Shown: piece by piece, positions 1 to 7,056 of the stretch | Layout of the letters: every line of letters begins with the position of its first letter | Numbering within the stretch: position 1 is the first letter of the stretch | Source of the DNA: an uncultured Gammaproteobacteria bacterium | GTDB taxonomy: Bacteria > Pseudomonadota > Gammaproteobacteria > Acidiferrobacterales > CAJVXG01 | Reading direction: 5' to 3' | NCBI GenBank assembly: GCA_913009215.1 | Contig: CAJVXG010000038.1 | Coordinates: 1 to 11,120 of the forward strand | Length of the DNA: 11,120 nucleotides | Translations under genes and position numbers: made by a program | Notes under the pieces: generated by a model | Database searches by the model: none | What the model was told of the DNA's origin: nothing | The model's input: only the letters and a program-made list of their open reading frames with translations

Positions 1-41
1 TTCAAGTCTTTCGGTATACAACCCGGGGCCGAAGGCGCCTC

Positions 42-791
42 CTAGTGTATTACCGGTTTGGGTTGGTTGGCGGATAGTTTTTTTACTGTCCAGCCATCCT
101 TGTCCACCCGTAGTACGCTACCATCACCATCCCAGTCCGCCAGTACAATACGTATCATGGCGCGCTTATTGATTTCGAAGTGATGTTCATCCGGTCGATG
201 GGTATGGCCATGTATCAGTAAGGTCGCATCATGCTGCTGCATGACTTGATCTATTGCCTGTTGGTTGGTATCCATGATTTCTGTCGGTTTGTTGGCCGTG
301 ACTTCCATGCTGATGCGGCGATACTTATTGAAGAGATCGATACGGTCCTGTAATGATTTCGCCAGAAACCCGGTTTGCCATCCCGGGTCGCGAACCTGTT
401 TGCGGAATTTCTGGTATTCGACGTCGTCGGTACACAGGCTGTCCCCATGCATCAATAGTGTTGGCCGGCCATAGAGATCGAGGCGGTAGGGCTCTGTAAG
501 GATTTTGCAACCGGTCAATGTCTCGAAGTCTTTGCCTAACAGGAAGTCGCGGTTACCCGGCAGGATATACACCGGAACCCCCCGGGAGGTTAGTGCCTGC
601 AGGGCCTCGGTGATGGGTCGATATTCTTCTGTCATGGCGATATCATCGCCGACCCAGAACTCATAAAAATCCCCCAGAATATACAGGGCATCGGCAGAAA
701 CGGCATCCTGCTTGAGAAAATCCAGAAATAATTCGGTTATCAATGGACGTTTGCTGCAGAGATGCAGATCGGAAATAAAGAGCGTAGCCAT
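42..791 (-). CDS. lpxH: UDP-2,3-diacylglucosamine diphosphatase LpxH
   Basis: Hydrolyses UDP-2,3-diacylglucosamine to lipid X and UMP, the fourth step of lipid A synthesis, at the cytoplasmic face of the inner membrane. The 249-residue product has the full calcineurin-like metallophosphoesterase signature: SDLHL (D8, H10), GDFYEFW (D41), GNRDF (N80, R81), MHGDSLC (H115) and HGHTHRP (H196, H198). These match the di-manganese ligands known for E. coli LpxH almost position for position, and the length is close to the usual 240 or so. The start ATG shares its A with the last base of the ppiB stop (TAATG), so the two genes are probably translationally coupled. The ppiB-lpxH pair divergent from cysS is also found in E. 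coli. No intrinsic terminator is visible in the 41 bases after the stop. Confidence 0.97.
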   Translation of the reverse strand: MATLFISDLHLCSKRPLITELFLDFLKQDAVSADALYILGDFYEFWVGDDIAMTEEYRPITEALQALTSRGVPVYILPGNRDFLLGKDFETLTGCKILTEPYRLDLYGRPTLLMHGDSLCTDDVEYQKFRKQVRDPGWQTGFLAKSLQDRIDLFNKYRRISMEVTANKPTEIMDTNQQAIDQVMQQHDATLLIHGHTHRPDEHHFEINKRAMIRIVLADWDGDGSVLRVDKDGWTVKKLSANQPKPVIH

Positions 792-1309
792 TAACTCATG
801 TTTATGGAGGATATGTTCTCAATCACGATTTCCGCCAGGGGCACGTCTTTAAACCCTAGGCTGTTGCCAGCCGGTACGCCCTTGATCTGGTCGACGACAC
901 TCATGCCGTCAGTGATCCGGCCGAAGACACAATAGCCCCAGCCCTCCGGTGTTGCTGCCGAATAGTTCAGGAAGTCGTTATCGGCAACATTGATAAAAAA
1001 CTGGCTGCTGGCGGAATGTGGGTCACTGGTGCGGGCCATGGCAATGGTGCTACAGATATTGCGTAGGCCATTATTGGCCTCGTTGGTAATGGCGGCCCGC
1101 GCCGGTTTCTGGTTCAGCCCCGTGGTGTAGCCGCCGCCCTGGATCATAAAATTGTCGATTACCCGGTGTATCAAGGTGCCATTATAGAATCCATCCTTAA
1201 CGTAGTGCAGGAAATTCGCTACCGTCTTCGGTGCATGCTGGTTGTCCAACTCGATAATAATGGATCCATAGTTGGTTTTCATGTGGGCAGTGGGTAATGG
1301 CTGTATCAT
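791..1309 (-). CDS. ppiB: Cyclophilin-type peptidyl-prolyl cis-trans isomerase (PpiB-like)
   Basis: Catalyses proline cis-trans isomerisation during protein folding. The short cyclophilin core is complete: FHRV-type motif (LIHRVIDNFMIQGGG, with catalytic Arg), AMART, SSQFFIN and GWGYCVFGRI are all present. No signal peptide is seen, so it should be the cytoplasmic form, like E. coli PpiB, with which it shares context (next to lpxH, divergent from cysS). The start is uncertain. The ATG at 1309 gives 172 residues and has a GAGG about 10 bases upstream. The ATG at 1282 gives 163 residues and matches the usual N-terminus (MKTNYGSIII) better, but has no Shine-Dalgarno sequence. The stop overlaps the lpxH start. 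Confidence 0.95.
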   Translation of the reverse strand: MIQPLPTAHMKTNYGSIIIELDNQHAPKTVANFLHYVKDGFYNGTLIHRVIDNFMIQGGGYTTGLNQKPARAAITNEANNGLRNICSTIAMARTSDPHSASSQFFINVADNDFLNYSAATPEGWGYCVFGRITDGMSVVDQIKGVPAGNSLGFKDVPLAEIVIENISSINMS

Positions 1310-1398
1310 GGTGTTACTGGCCTCATTAATGGGTCATGCCTATTAAAAGCTTAATTTGATAAATTAACTTGATTTTCGTCGACTTGCGAGGACAGCGC

Positions 1399-1502
1399 AA
1401 GGATAAGGTATGTTGTCCCCTATGGCCAAAGATTGCCGGATTTGGGCCTCGGCAGGCTTTCGGATACCATCGGCCCGTTGTGAGCATTCATGTCAGGTCA
1501 TC
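1399..1502 (+). promoter_or_regulatory. Structured cysS leader with an upstream in-frame start
   Basis: This is the cysS-proximal part of the divergent ppiB/cysS spacer. A strong Shine-Dalgarno sequence (AAGGA, 1399-1403) sits 6 bases before an ATG at 1410 that is in frame with cysS and opens 31 extra codons, three of them Cys (residues 9, 24 and 28). The same RNA can form at least three mutually exclusive hairpins: GGCCAAA/TTTGGGCC (1424-1430 with 1441-1448, one bulge), TGCCG/CGGCA (1434-1438 with 1450-1454), and GCCT/AGGC (1446-1449 with 1454-1457) followed by TTT. It could be an untranslated leader, a poorly conserved N-terminal extension or a control element. The remaining spacer (1310-1398) is AT-rich and presumably carries the promoters, but I could not find a convincing -35/-10 pair on either strand. 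Confidence 0.3.
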
Positions 1503-2924
1503 ATGCTACAGATTTACAATAGTTTGAGCCGGAAAAAACAGCCCCTGAAGCCCATCAGAGAGGGCAAGGTGGGTATGTATGTCTGCGGCATGACGGTCTA
1601 TGACTACTGCCACCTGGGCCATGCCCGCGTCATGGTGGCCTTCGATATTGTTGCCCGTTATCTGCGTTTTGCCGGATATGAAGTGGATTATGTCCGTAAC
1701 ATCACCGATATCGATGACAAAATTATTGCTCGCGCCAATGAGAGGTCAGTAGATATCGATGGCCTGACCGAGGAGTTTATCCAGGCCATGCACGAGGATG
1801 CCGAGGCCCTGGGGGTGTTGCCGCCGGACCGCGAACCCCGCGCCACCCGACACATCGGCGAGATTATTGTCATGATCCAGTCCCTGCAGGACCGGTGCCT
1901 GGCCTACGTCGCCGGCAATAATGACGTCTATTATGATGTCAGCCAGTTTGCTGATTATGGCAAGCTGTCCGGCAAACAGACCGAGGATTTGCGGGCCGGC
2001 GCCCGGGTGGAGATAGAGACGGCCAAAGAGGATCCGCTTGATTTTGTATTATGGAAGGCCGCCAAGCCAGACGAACCGGCCTGGCCATCACCATGGGGCC
2101 CCGGTCGACCCGGATGGCATATCGAGTGCTCCGCCATGTCCACACATTGCCTGGGTAATCATTTTGATATTCATGGCGGCGGTATGGATCTGCAATTTCC
2201 GCATCACGAGAACGAGATTGCGCAGAGTGAGGGCGCTACCGGCGACACCTTCGTCAACATCTGGATGCACAACGGTTTTGTCCGTGTCGATGACGAGAAA
2301 ATGTCGAAGTCGCTGGGTAATTTCTTCACCATTCGTGAAATCCTGCAGCGCTACGACCCGGAAGTGGTGCGTTATTTTATCCTCAACAGTCATTATCGCA
2401 GCCCGCTACATTATTCCGACCAGCACCTGGATACGGCCCGCTCCGCATTGAGTACCCTGTACACGGCCCTGCGTAACTCCGGTGTTTCTGATGACACGGC
2501 AGTGGACGATGCGGCCCATGGTAATAATACGATCCAGCCGGGTGATTACCATGACCGTTTTCGCCAGGCCATGGACGACGATTTCAATACCGCCGGGGCC
2601 ATAGCCGTATTGTTCGATCTGGCGCATGATATAAACCGCGTGGAGTGTGATAGTACCGGGGCCTTGCAGCGACTGGGAGGTTGTCTGCGCAGACTGGGCG
2701 GCATCCTGGGTCTGTTGCAACGCCCGCCACAGCACTTTTTGCAGGGCAGTACTACTGCTGTGGGTGGGCTGTCCTCGGCCCGTATCGAGGAAATGATCGA
2801 ATTACGCCAGCAGGCACGCCGGAACCGGGACTGGGCCGAGGCCGACCGCTTGCGGGACGAACTGCTGGAGCACGGCGTCACTCTGGAGGACAATGCTGGC
2901 GACACCCTGTGGCGTCGCGAATAG
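1503..2924 (+). CDS. cysS: Cysteinyl-tRNA synthetase
   Basis: Charges tRNA-Cys with cysteine in the cytoplasm. The 473-residue class I synthetase has the HIGH-like motif HLGH at residues 37-40, the KMSKS loop (KMSKSLGNFF), and the zinc-site residues expected from the E. coli enzyme: Cys28 in MYVCG, the Cys in HIECSAMS, and the HHENE motif. The anticodon-binding helical domain fills the C-terminus. I chose the ATG at 1503 because the protein then begins MLQIYNSLSRK, aligned with E. coli (MLKIFNTLTRQ), and an AGG lies 5 bases upstream. An in-frame ATG at 1410 with a stronger Shine-Dalgarno sequence would add 31 unconserved residues. The gene is divergent from ppiB-lpxH. No intrinsic terminator lies directly after the stop; the next one is at 3040-3062, in the ilv leader. 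Confidence 0.96.
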   Translation: MLQIYNSLSRKKQPLKPIREGKVGMYVCGMTVYDYCHLGHARVMVAFDIVARYLRFAGYEVDYVRNITDIDDKIIARANERSVDIDGLTEEFIQAMHEDAEALGVLPPDREPRATRHIGEIIVMIQSLQDRCLAYVAGNNDVYYDVSQFADYGKLSGKQTEDLRAGARVEIETAKEDPLDFVLWKAAKPDEPAWPSPWGPGRPGWHIECSAMSTHCLGNHFDIHGGGMDLQFPHHENEIAQSEGATGDTFVNIWMHNGFVRVDDEKMSKSLGNFFTIREILQRYDPEVVRYFILNSHYRSPLHYSDQHLDTARSALSTLYTALRNSGVSDDTAVDDAAHGNNTIQPGDYHDRFRQAMDDDFNTAGAIAVLFDLAHDINRVECDSTGALQRLGGCLRRLGGILGLLQRPPQHFLQGSTTAVGGLSSARIEEMIELRQQARRNRDWAEADRLRDELLEHGVTLEDNAGDTLWRRE

Positions 2925-2937
2925 CCTATGAGATTCT

Positions 2938-2958
2938 GGAAGCTTCCGGCATATGCCG
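2938..2958. repeat. Two abutting perfect palindromes (possible operator)
   Basis: GGAAGCTTCC (2938-2947) is a perfect 10-bp palindrome. It is followed with no gap by GGCATATGCC (2948-2957), which extends to a 12-bp palindrome if the flanking C and G (2947, 2958) are counted. An odd-centred palindrome, ATAAA-A-TTTAT (2959-2969), comes next. The block begins 13 bases after the cysS stop and lies where an ilv promoter would be expected, so a dimeric regulator could bind here. That role is an inference; no known consensus was recognised. Confidence 0.4.
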
Positions 2959-2988
2959 ATAAAATTTATTATGGTCCATCTATTGACC

Positions 2989-3044
2989 CGGTGCATACTT
3001 ATAAGTAACTTCTCATACAGGGGATAGAACCAGATAAGTGCCCG
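2989..3044 (+). promoter_or_regulatory. Antiterminator-like fold in the ilv leader
   Basis: The segment at 3034-3044 (ATAAGTGCCCG) can pair along its whole length with 2989-3002. CGG (2989-2991) pairs with CCG (3042-3044), GCA (2993-2995) with TGC (3039-3041), and CTTAT (2998-3002) with ATAAG (3034-3038). That gives 11 pairs with two small bulges on the 5' side. This pairing uses up the 5' arm of the terminator stem (3040-3044), so the two structures exclude each other, as in an attenuator. A 24-codon open frame (2953-3027, start ATG, stop TAG) crosses the region; 8 of its residues are Ile, Leu or Val, including an Ile-Leu-Ile run at 2995-3003, but it has no strong Shine-Dalgarno sequence. 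Whether the switch is driven by a ribosome, a protein or a ligand cannot be read from the sequence. Confidence 0.45.
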
Positions 3045-3062
3045 TTTTTCGGGCTTTTTTTT
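3040..3062 (+). terminator. Rho-independent terminator just before ilvI (attenuator)
   Basis: GCCCG (3040-3044), a TTTTT loop and CGGGC (3050-3054) form a 5-bp GC-rich stem, followed directly by eight T residues (3055-3062). The ilvI Shine-Dalgarno sequence (3071-3074) and GTG start (3081) follow immediately. A normal promoter cannot fit between this terminator and the gene, so transcripts of the ilv operon most likely have to read through it. That makes it an attenuator rather than only the end of the cysS transcript. Confidence 0.8.
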
Positions 3063-3080
3063 ATTTTGCTGGAGTTGGAC

Positions 3081-4814
3081 GTGGTATTAACCGGTGCTGA
3101 AATTTTCACCAAAAGCCTGAAAGACGAGGGTGTCGAATTTATATTCGGCTATCCGGGCGGGGCCGTGCTGCATATCTATGATGCCCTGTTCAAGCAGGAA
3201 AAGGTGAAGCATATCCTGGTGCGGCACGAGCAGGGTGCGACCCACGCGGCCGATGGCTACGCGCGGGCGACCGGCAAGACCGGTGTGGTGCTGGTGACCT
3301 CCGGTCCCGGCGCCACCAATGCCGTTACCGGCATTGCCACGGCCTACATGGATTCCATCCCGATGGTGGTATTTACCGGTCAGGTTGCCTCTGAGTTGAT
3401 TGGTGACGATGCCTTTCAGGAGGTCGATGCCGTTGGCATTACCCGGCCGTGCGTGAAACATAATTTCCTGGTGAAGGACGTCCGCGACCTCGCTACCACG
3501 ATCAAGAAGGCCTTCTATATTGCCTCCACCGGACGGCCAGGCCCGGTCGTGATTGATATCCCGAAAGATATTACTGCTGAGCGCTGTGAATACAGCTACC
3601 CCAAGGCCATTACCATGCGCTCCTATGCGCCGACAGTGAAGGGCCATCCAGGGCAAATCAAGCGCGCCGTCGATTTATTATTGAACGCCAGGCGGCCGAT
3701 GATTTATACCGGCGGCGGGGTCATTGCCGCCAACGGCAACAAGGAGCTGACCAGGCTGGTACAGATGCTGGGTTATCCCTGCACCAATACCCTGATGGGC
3801 CTGGGCGCTTATCCGGCAACCGATCCCCTGTTTGTGGGTATGCTCGGTATGCACGGTACCTATGAGGCCAATATGGCCATGCACGAATGCGATGTATTGC
3901 TGACCGTAGGCGCCCGTTTTGACGATCGCGTCACCGGTGACCTGAACAAGTTTTGCCCGCAGGCACGTATTATTCATATTGATATCGATCCGGCCTCCAT
4001 CTCCAAGAATGTCCCGGTGGAGATCCCCATTGTCGGCAGTGTCGAAACAGTACTGACCGAGATGCTGAAAATGCTGGAGGCCAGTAAGAAGAAACCGGAT
4101 GCCGATGCCCTGAAGAACTGGTGGCACCGTATTGACGATTGGCGTGCCATGGAGTGTCTGAACTACGAGCAGAATGACGTGTTGATCAAACCGCAGTACG
4201 TGGTTGAAACCCTGTACAAGATTACTGATGGCGATGCCATTGTCACCTCCGACGTGGGTCAGCATCAGATGTGGGCGGCGCAGTTTTACAAGTTTAACAA
4301 GCCACGTCGCTGGATCAGCTCCGGCGGCCTCGGCACCATGGGCTTTGGTATGCCGGCAGCCATGGGCGCACAATTGGCCTATCCGGATTCGCTGGTGGCC
4401 TGTATTACCGGTGAGGCCAGTATCCAGATGTGTATCCAGGAGCTGTCGACCTGCAAGCAATATGGTTTGCCGATCAAGGTATTGGTCCTGAACAACCGCT
4501 ACATGGGTATGGTGCGTCAGTGGCAGGAATTCTTTTATGATCGTCGTTACTCGCATTCCTATATGGATGCCTTGCCGGATTTCGTGAAACTGGCGGAGAG
4601 CTACGGTCACATCGGTATGTTGATTGAAAAACCGGGCGATGTTGAAGGCGCCATCAAAGAGGCATTGAAGCAAAAGGACCGTATGGTGTTTATGGATTTC
4701 ATTACCGACCAGAAGGAGAACGTGTTCCCGATGATCGAGGGTGGCAAGGGCCATCACGAGATGCGTCTTGGTCCGTGTTCAGCGGTTGTTCCCACCGACC
4801 GCGAACTGGCTTAA
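3081..4814 (+). CDS. ilvI: Acetolactate synthase large (catalytic) subunit
   Basis: Condenses pyruvate with pyruvate or 2-ketobutyrate, the first common step of valine, leucine and isoleucine synthesis. It uses thiamine diphosphate (ThDP), Mg and FAD. In the 577-residue product the catalytic Glu lies in RHEQGATHAADGYA (E50), the central FAD-binding domain covers roughly residues 190-340, and the C-terminal ThDP domain carries the GDG...NN-type motif at residues 444-472. That motif reads GEASIQM...LNNRY, so the usual Asp and second Gly are Glu and Ala. I chose GTG at 3081 because GGAG lies 6 bases upstream; the TTG at 3066 lies beside the terminator T-tract and has no ribosome binding site. 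It is the first gene of the probable ilvI-ilvH-ilvC-psd-pssA operon. The IlvB/IlvI/IlvG paralogues cannot be told apart firmly; ilvI is chosen because the partner is IlvH-like. Confidence 0.95.
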   Translation: MVLTGAEIFTKSLKDEGVEFIFGYPGGAVLHIYDALFKQEKVKHILVRHEQGATHAADGYARATGKTGVVLVTSGPGATNAVTGIATAYMDSIPMVVFTGQVASELIGDDAFQEVDAVGITRPCVKHNFLVKDVRDLATTIKKAFYIASTGRPGPVVIDIPKDITAERCEYSYPKAITMRSYAPTVKGHPGQIKRAVDLLLNARRPMIYTGGGVIAANGNKELTRLVQMLGYPCTNTLMGLGAYPATDPLFVGMLGMHGTYEANMAMHECDVLLTVGARFDDRVTGDLNKFCPQARIIHIDIDPASISKNVPVEIPIVGSVETVLTEMLKMLEASKKKPDADALKNWWHRIDDWRAMECLNYEQNDVLIKPQYVVETLYKITDGDAIVTSDVGQHQMWAAQFYKFNKPRRWISSGGLGTMGFGMPAAMGAQLAYPDSLVACITGEASIQMCIQELSTCKQYGLPIKVLVLNNRYMGMVRQWQEFFYDRRYSHSYMDALPDFVKLAESYGHIGMLIEKPGDVEGAIKEALKQKDRMVFMDFITDQKENVFPMIEGGKGHHEMRLGPCSAVVPTDRELA

Positions 4815-4819
4815 ATCCC

Positions 4820-5311
4820 ATGCGTCATATTATTTCTATTTTGCTGGAGAACGAAGCCGGTGCCCTGTCGCGGGTCGCCGGCCTGTTTTCGGCGCGTGGG
4901 TATAATATCGAGTCGCTGTCGGTGGCGCCGACAGAAGACGAAACCCTGTCTCGTTTGACGCTGGTGACCCGGGGATCGGACGAAATCGTCGAACAAATCA
5001 CCAAGCAACTCAACAAGCTGGTCGATGTGGTGCGATTGCAGGAACTGACGGAAGGCCCGCACATCGAACGTGAGATGATGCTGATCAAGATCAAGGCCTC
5101 AGGTAAAGACCGCGAGGAAAGCAAACGCATCGTCGATATTTTTCGCGGCCATATTATTGATGTCACCGAGACCACCTACACCATCGAATTGACCGGTAAC
5201 TGCAACAAGCTCAATGCGTTTTTACAGGCGCTGGGATCGGTCGATATTATCGAGGTGGTTCGTTCCGGTGTTTCCGGGATCGCGCGCGGCGACAAGGGCC
5301 TGCGTGTCTGA
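4820..5311 (+). CDS. ilvH: Acetolactate synthase small (regulatory) subunit
   Basis: Binds and activates the large subunit and makes it sensitive to valine. The 163 residues match the E. coli IlvH length exactly. The N-terminal ACT domain (about residues 2-76) begins MRHIISILLENEAGALSR, and the C-terminal domain contains IFRGHIIDVT. G14 and N29, positions at which substitutions are known to abolish valine inhibition in E. coli IlvH, are both present, so the enzyme is predicted to be feedback-sensitive. The ATG at 4820 gives the family N-terminus; an in-frame ATG at 4775 lies inside ilvI and would add 15 unrelated residues. Only five bases separate it from the ilvI stop and there is no clear Shine-Dalgarno sequence, which suggests translational coupling to ilvI. 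Confidence 0.97.
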   Translation: MRHIISILLENEAGALSRVAGLFSARGYNIESLSVAPTEDETLSRLTLVTRGSDEIVEQITKQLNKLVDVVRLQELTEGPHIEREMMLIKIKASGKDREESKRIVDIFRGHIIDVTETTYTIELTGNCNKLNAFLQALGSVDIIEVVRSGVSGIARGDKGLRV

Positions 5312-5352
5312 ACCATATTTCCTAAATTATATATTTTAAAGACTAGAGGTTA
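5312..5352 (+). promoter_or_regulatory. AT-rich spacer before ilvC, possible internal promoter
   Basis: This 41-base gap is strongly AT-rich between GC-rich genes. It holds a TATATT (5330-5335), five of six matches to a -10 box, and ends with the ilvC ribosome binding site AGAGG (5345-5349). No acceptable -35 box lies 16-18 bases upstream. An extra ilvC promoter, known in some enterics, is possible but weakly supported. Confidence 0.2.
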
Positions 5353-5355
5353 ATG

Positions 5356-6372
5356 ATGAAGGTTTTTTACGACAAAGATGCCGATCTGGAAGTGATCAAG
5401 GGCAAGGCAGTGGCTATTATAGGGTATGGCTCCCAGGGGCATGCGCACGCCAACAACCTGAAGGACAGCGGTGTTAATGTGGTTGTCGGTCTTCGCGAGG
5501 GTTCCGGTTCCTGGGCCAAGGCCGAACAGGCCGGCCTCACGGTGAAATCCATTGCCGATGCCACCAGGGATGCCGATGTCGTCATGATGCTGTTGCCGGA
5601 CGAGAAACAGGCGGCGGTATACAAGGATCAAATCGAACCAAACCTGAAACAGGGTGCGGCACTGGCCTTTGCCCACGGATTTAATATCCATTTTGAATTC
5701 ATTAAACCGAAAGCCGATATGGACGTGTTTATGGTGGCGCCCAAGGGCCCCGGTCACCTGGTTCGTTCGACCTTCTCTGGTGGTGGTGGCGTACCCTGTT
5801 TAATCGCAATCCATCAGGATGCCAGCGGCCAGGCCCGTGACATTGCCTTGTCTTATGCCTCCGCCATCGGCGGTGGTCGTGCCGGTATTATTGAAACCAC
5901 GTTCCGTGAAGAAACCGAAACCGATCTCTTTGGCGAGCAGACGGTATTGTGTGGTGGCGCCACGGCGCTGGTGCAGGCCGGTTTTGAGACCCTGGTCGAG
6001 GCCGGTTATGAGCCGGAGATGGCCTACTTTGAATGTCTGCACGAACTGAAACTGATCGTCGATCTGATGTATGAGGGTGGTATTGCCAATATGCGTTACT
6101 CTATCTCCAATACTGCGGAATATGGCGACCTGACCCGTGGTCCCCGGATTGTCAATGAACAGACCAAGGCCGAGATGAAAAAGATCCTGCAAGAGATCCA
6201 GTCTGGTGAGTTTGCCAGGGAGTGGATGGCCGAGAACGAAACCGGGGGCAAGCGCTTCCCGGAAATGCGCAGCAAGGCCGCCAGACACCAGATTGAAGAG
6301 GTCGGCACGCGCCTGCGCGATATGATGCCCTGGATCAAGGCCAACAAAATCGTCGACAAGACCAAGAACTGA
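5356..6372 (+). CDS. ilvC: Ketol-acid reductoisomerase (NADP+), class I
   Basis: Converts 2-acetolactate to 2,3-dihydroxyisovalerate, and 2-aceto-2-hydroxybutyrate to the isoleucine precursor, with NADPH and Mg. The Rossmann domain shows GYGSQGHAHANNL (residues 23-35) and a cofactor-specificity loop LREGSGS (46-52), whose Arg and Ser residues are typical of NADPH use. The knotted C-terminal domain has the metal ligands D190, E194, E226 and E230 (TETDLFGE and AYFECLHE). The protein ends in the typical NKIVDKTKN. The length of 338 identifies the short class I form. Two ATG codons are adjacent: 5356 is 6 bases from AGAGG and gives the usual length, while 5353 would add one Met. It is the third gene of the ilv operon, and psd follows after 10 bases. 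Confidence 0.97.
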   Translation: MKVFYDKDADLEVIKGKAVAIIGYGSQGHAHANNLKDSGVNVVVGLREGSGSWAKAEQAGLTVKSIADATRDADVVMMLLPDEKQAAVYKDQIEPNLKQGAALAFAHGFNIHFEFIKPKADMDVFMVAPKGPGHLVRSTFSGGGGVPCLIAIHQDASGQARDIALSYASAIGGGRAGIIETTFREETETDLFGEQTVLCGGATALVQAGFETLVEAGYEPEMAYFECLHELKLIVDLMYEGGIANMRYSISNTAEYGDLTRGPRIVNEQTKAEMKKILQEIQSGEFAREWMAENETGGKRFPEMRSKAARHQIEEVGTRLRDMMPWIKANKIVDKTKN

Positions 6373-6382
6373 TTTTTAGAAA

Positions 6383-7030
6383 ATGGCGAATGGCAAGCAC
6401 CCGTTAATTGCCCGAGAGGGCTGGGTCCATGTGGGTATTGTTGTGGCGGCAGCCGCGACAGTGCATTATTACCTGGGGTATTACTGGGCCATCCCGTTCT
6501 GGTTGATCGTGGTTTTTGTCGGCCAGTTCTTTCGCGACCCCCACCGCAAGATTCCGGCGGAGCCGCTGGGCATCATCTGTCCCGCGGATGGCAAGGTCAT
6601 CAAGGTCGATACGGTCGAAGACCCGTATCTGAAACGCACTGCGCAACGCGTCAGTATTTTCATGAATGTATTCAATGTGCATGCCAATCGTAGCCCCACG
6701 GAAGGCAAGATCAGGGAGCGCTGGTACCACCCGGGTAAATACTTCAATGCCTCATTTGACAAGGCATCGTCGGAAAACGAGCGCAATGCCTTGTGGATCC
6801 AGACCGACGAGAAAGACGATGTCGTCGTGGTGCAAGTGGCTGGCTTGTTGGCGCGGCGTATCCTTTGTTATGTACAACCGGGCGAGCGTATTGGTCAGGG
6901 CGAGCGTTACGGGTTTATCCGTTTCGGTTCCCGGGTAGATGTCTATTTGCCGGAAAACAGTAAAATCAAGGTATCTTTAGGCGACAAAGTGAAGTCCGGG
7001 ACGGATATTATTGCTATGCTAATACACTAG
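6383..7030 (+). CDS. psd: Phosphatidylserine decarboxylase proenzyme, short (PSD-A) type
   Basis: Decarboxylates phosphatidylserine to phosphatidylethanolamine at the inner membrane. The 215-residue product is the short type. One or two membrane segments (about residues 15-50) precede FRDPHR; PADG (D69) and NVFNVHANRSP (H100) are likely catalytic residues. The self-cleavage site RFGSRVDVYLP lies at 180-190, where cleavage between G182 and S183 yields a beta chain and a short alpha chain whose S183 becomes the pyruvoyl cofactor. It carries GS within RFGS, not the LGST form of the long E. coli enzyme. The gene starts 10 bases after ilvC with a poor ribosome binding site, so it probably depends on transcription and translation of the ilv operon. 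The product of pssA, the next gene, makes its substrate. Confidence 0.95.
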   Translation: MANGKHPLIAREGWVHVGIVVAAAATVHYYLGYYWAIPFWLIVVFVGQFFRDPHRKIPAEPLGIICPADGKVIKVDTVEDPYLKRTAQRVSIFMNVFNVHANRSPTEGKIRERWYHPGKYFNASFDKASSENERNALWIQTDEKDDVVVVQVAGLLARRILCYVQPGERIGQGERYGFIRFGSRVDVYLPENSKIKVSLGDKVKSGTDIIAMLIH

Positions 7031-7056
7031 ATATCTTTAGAGGACAAGGATCTCTG

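Noticed and set aside
8..35. Hairpin CTTTCGG/CCGAAGG after the lpxH stop as a terminator
   Set aside because: No T-run follows on either strand and the loop is 14 bases.
2983..3011. TTGACC with TAACTT 17 bases later as an ilv promoter
   Set aside because: The -35 is good but the -10 matches at only three of six positions; transcription would start inside the leader and leave no antiterminator. It remains an alternative, but was not listed as a feature.
3066..3080. TTG at 3066 as the ilvI start
   Set aside because: It lies beside the terminator T-tract and has no ribosome binding site; GTG at 3081 has GGAG six bases upstream.
3678..4757. Long open frame (359 codons) on the minus strand, and a shorter one at 3087-3656
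   Set aside because: Both are exactly antisense to ilvI, show no recognisable domain and have His/Gly-rich composition typical of the reverse of GC-rich coding sequence.
6972..7049. Imperfect direct repeat (15 of 18 bases, TATCTTTAG start) at 6972-6989 and 7032-7049, 60 bases apart
   Set aside because: Only the nine-base core is exact, one copy is inside psd coding sequence and the other holds part of the pssA ribosome binding site; chance similarity is the simplest reading.
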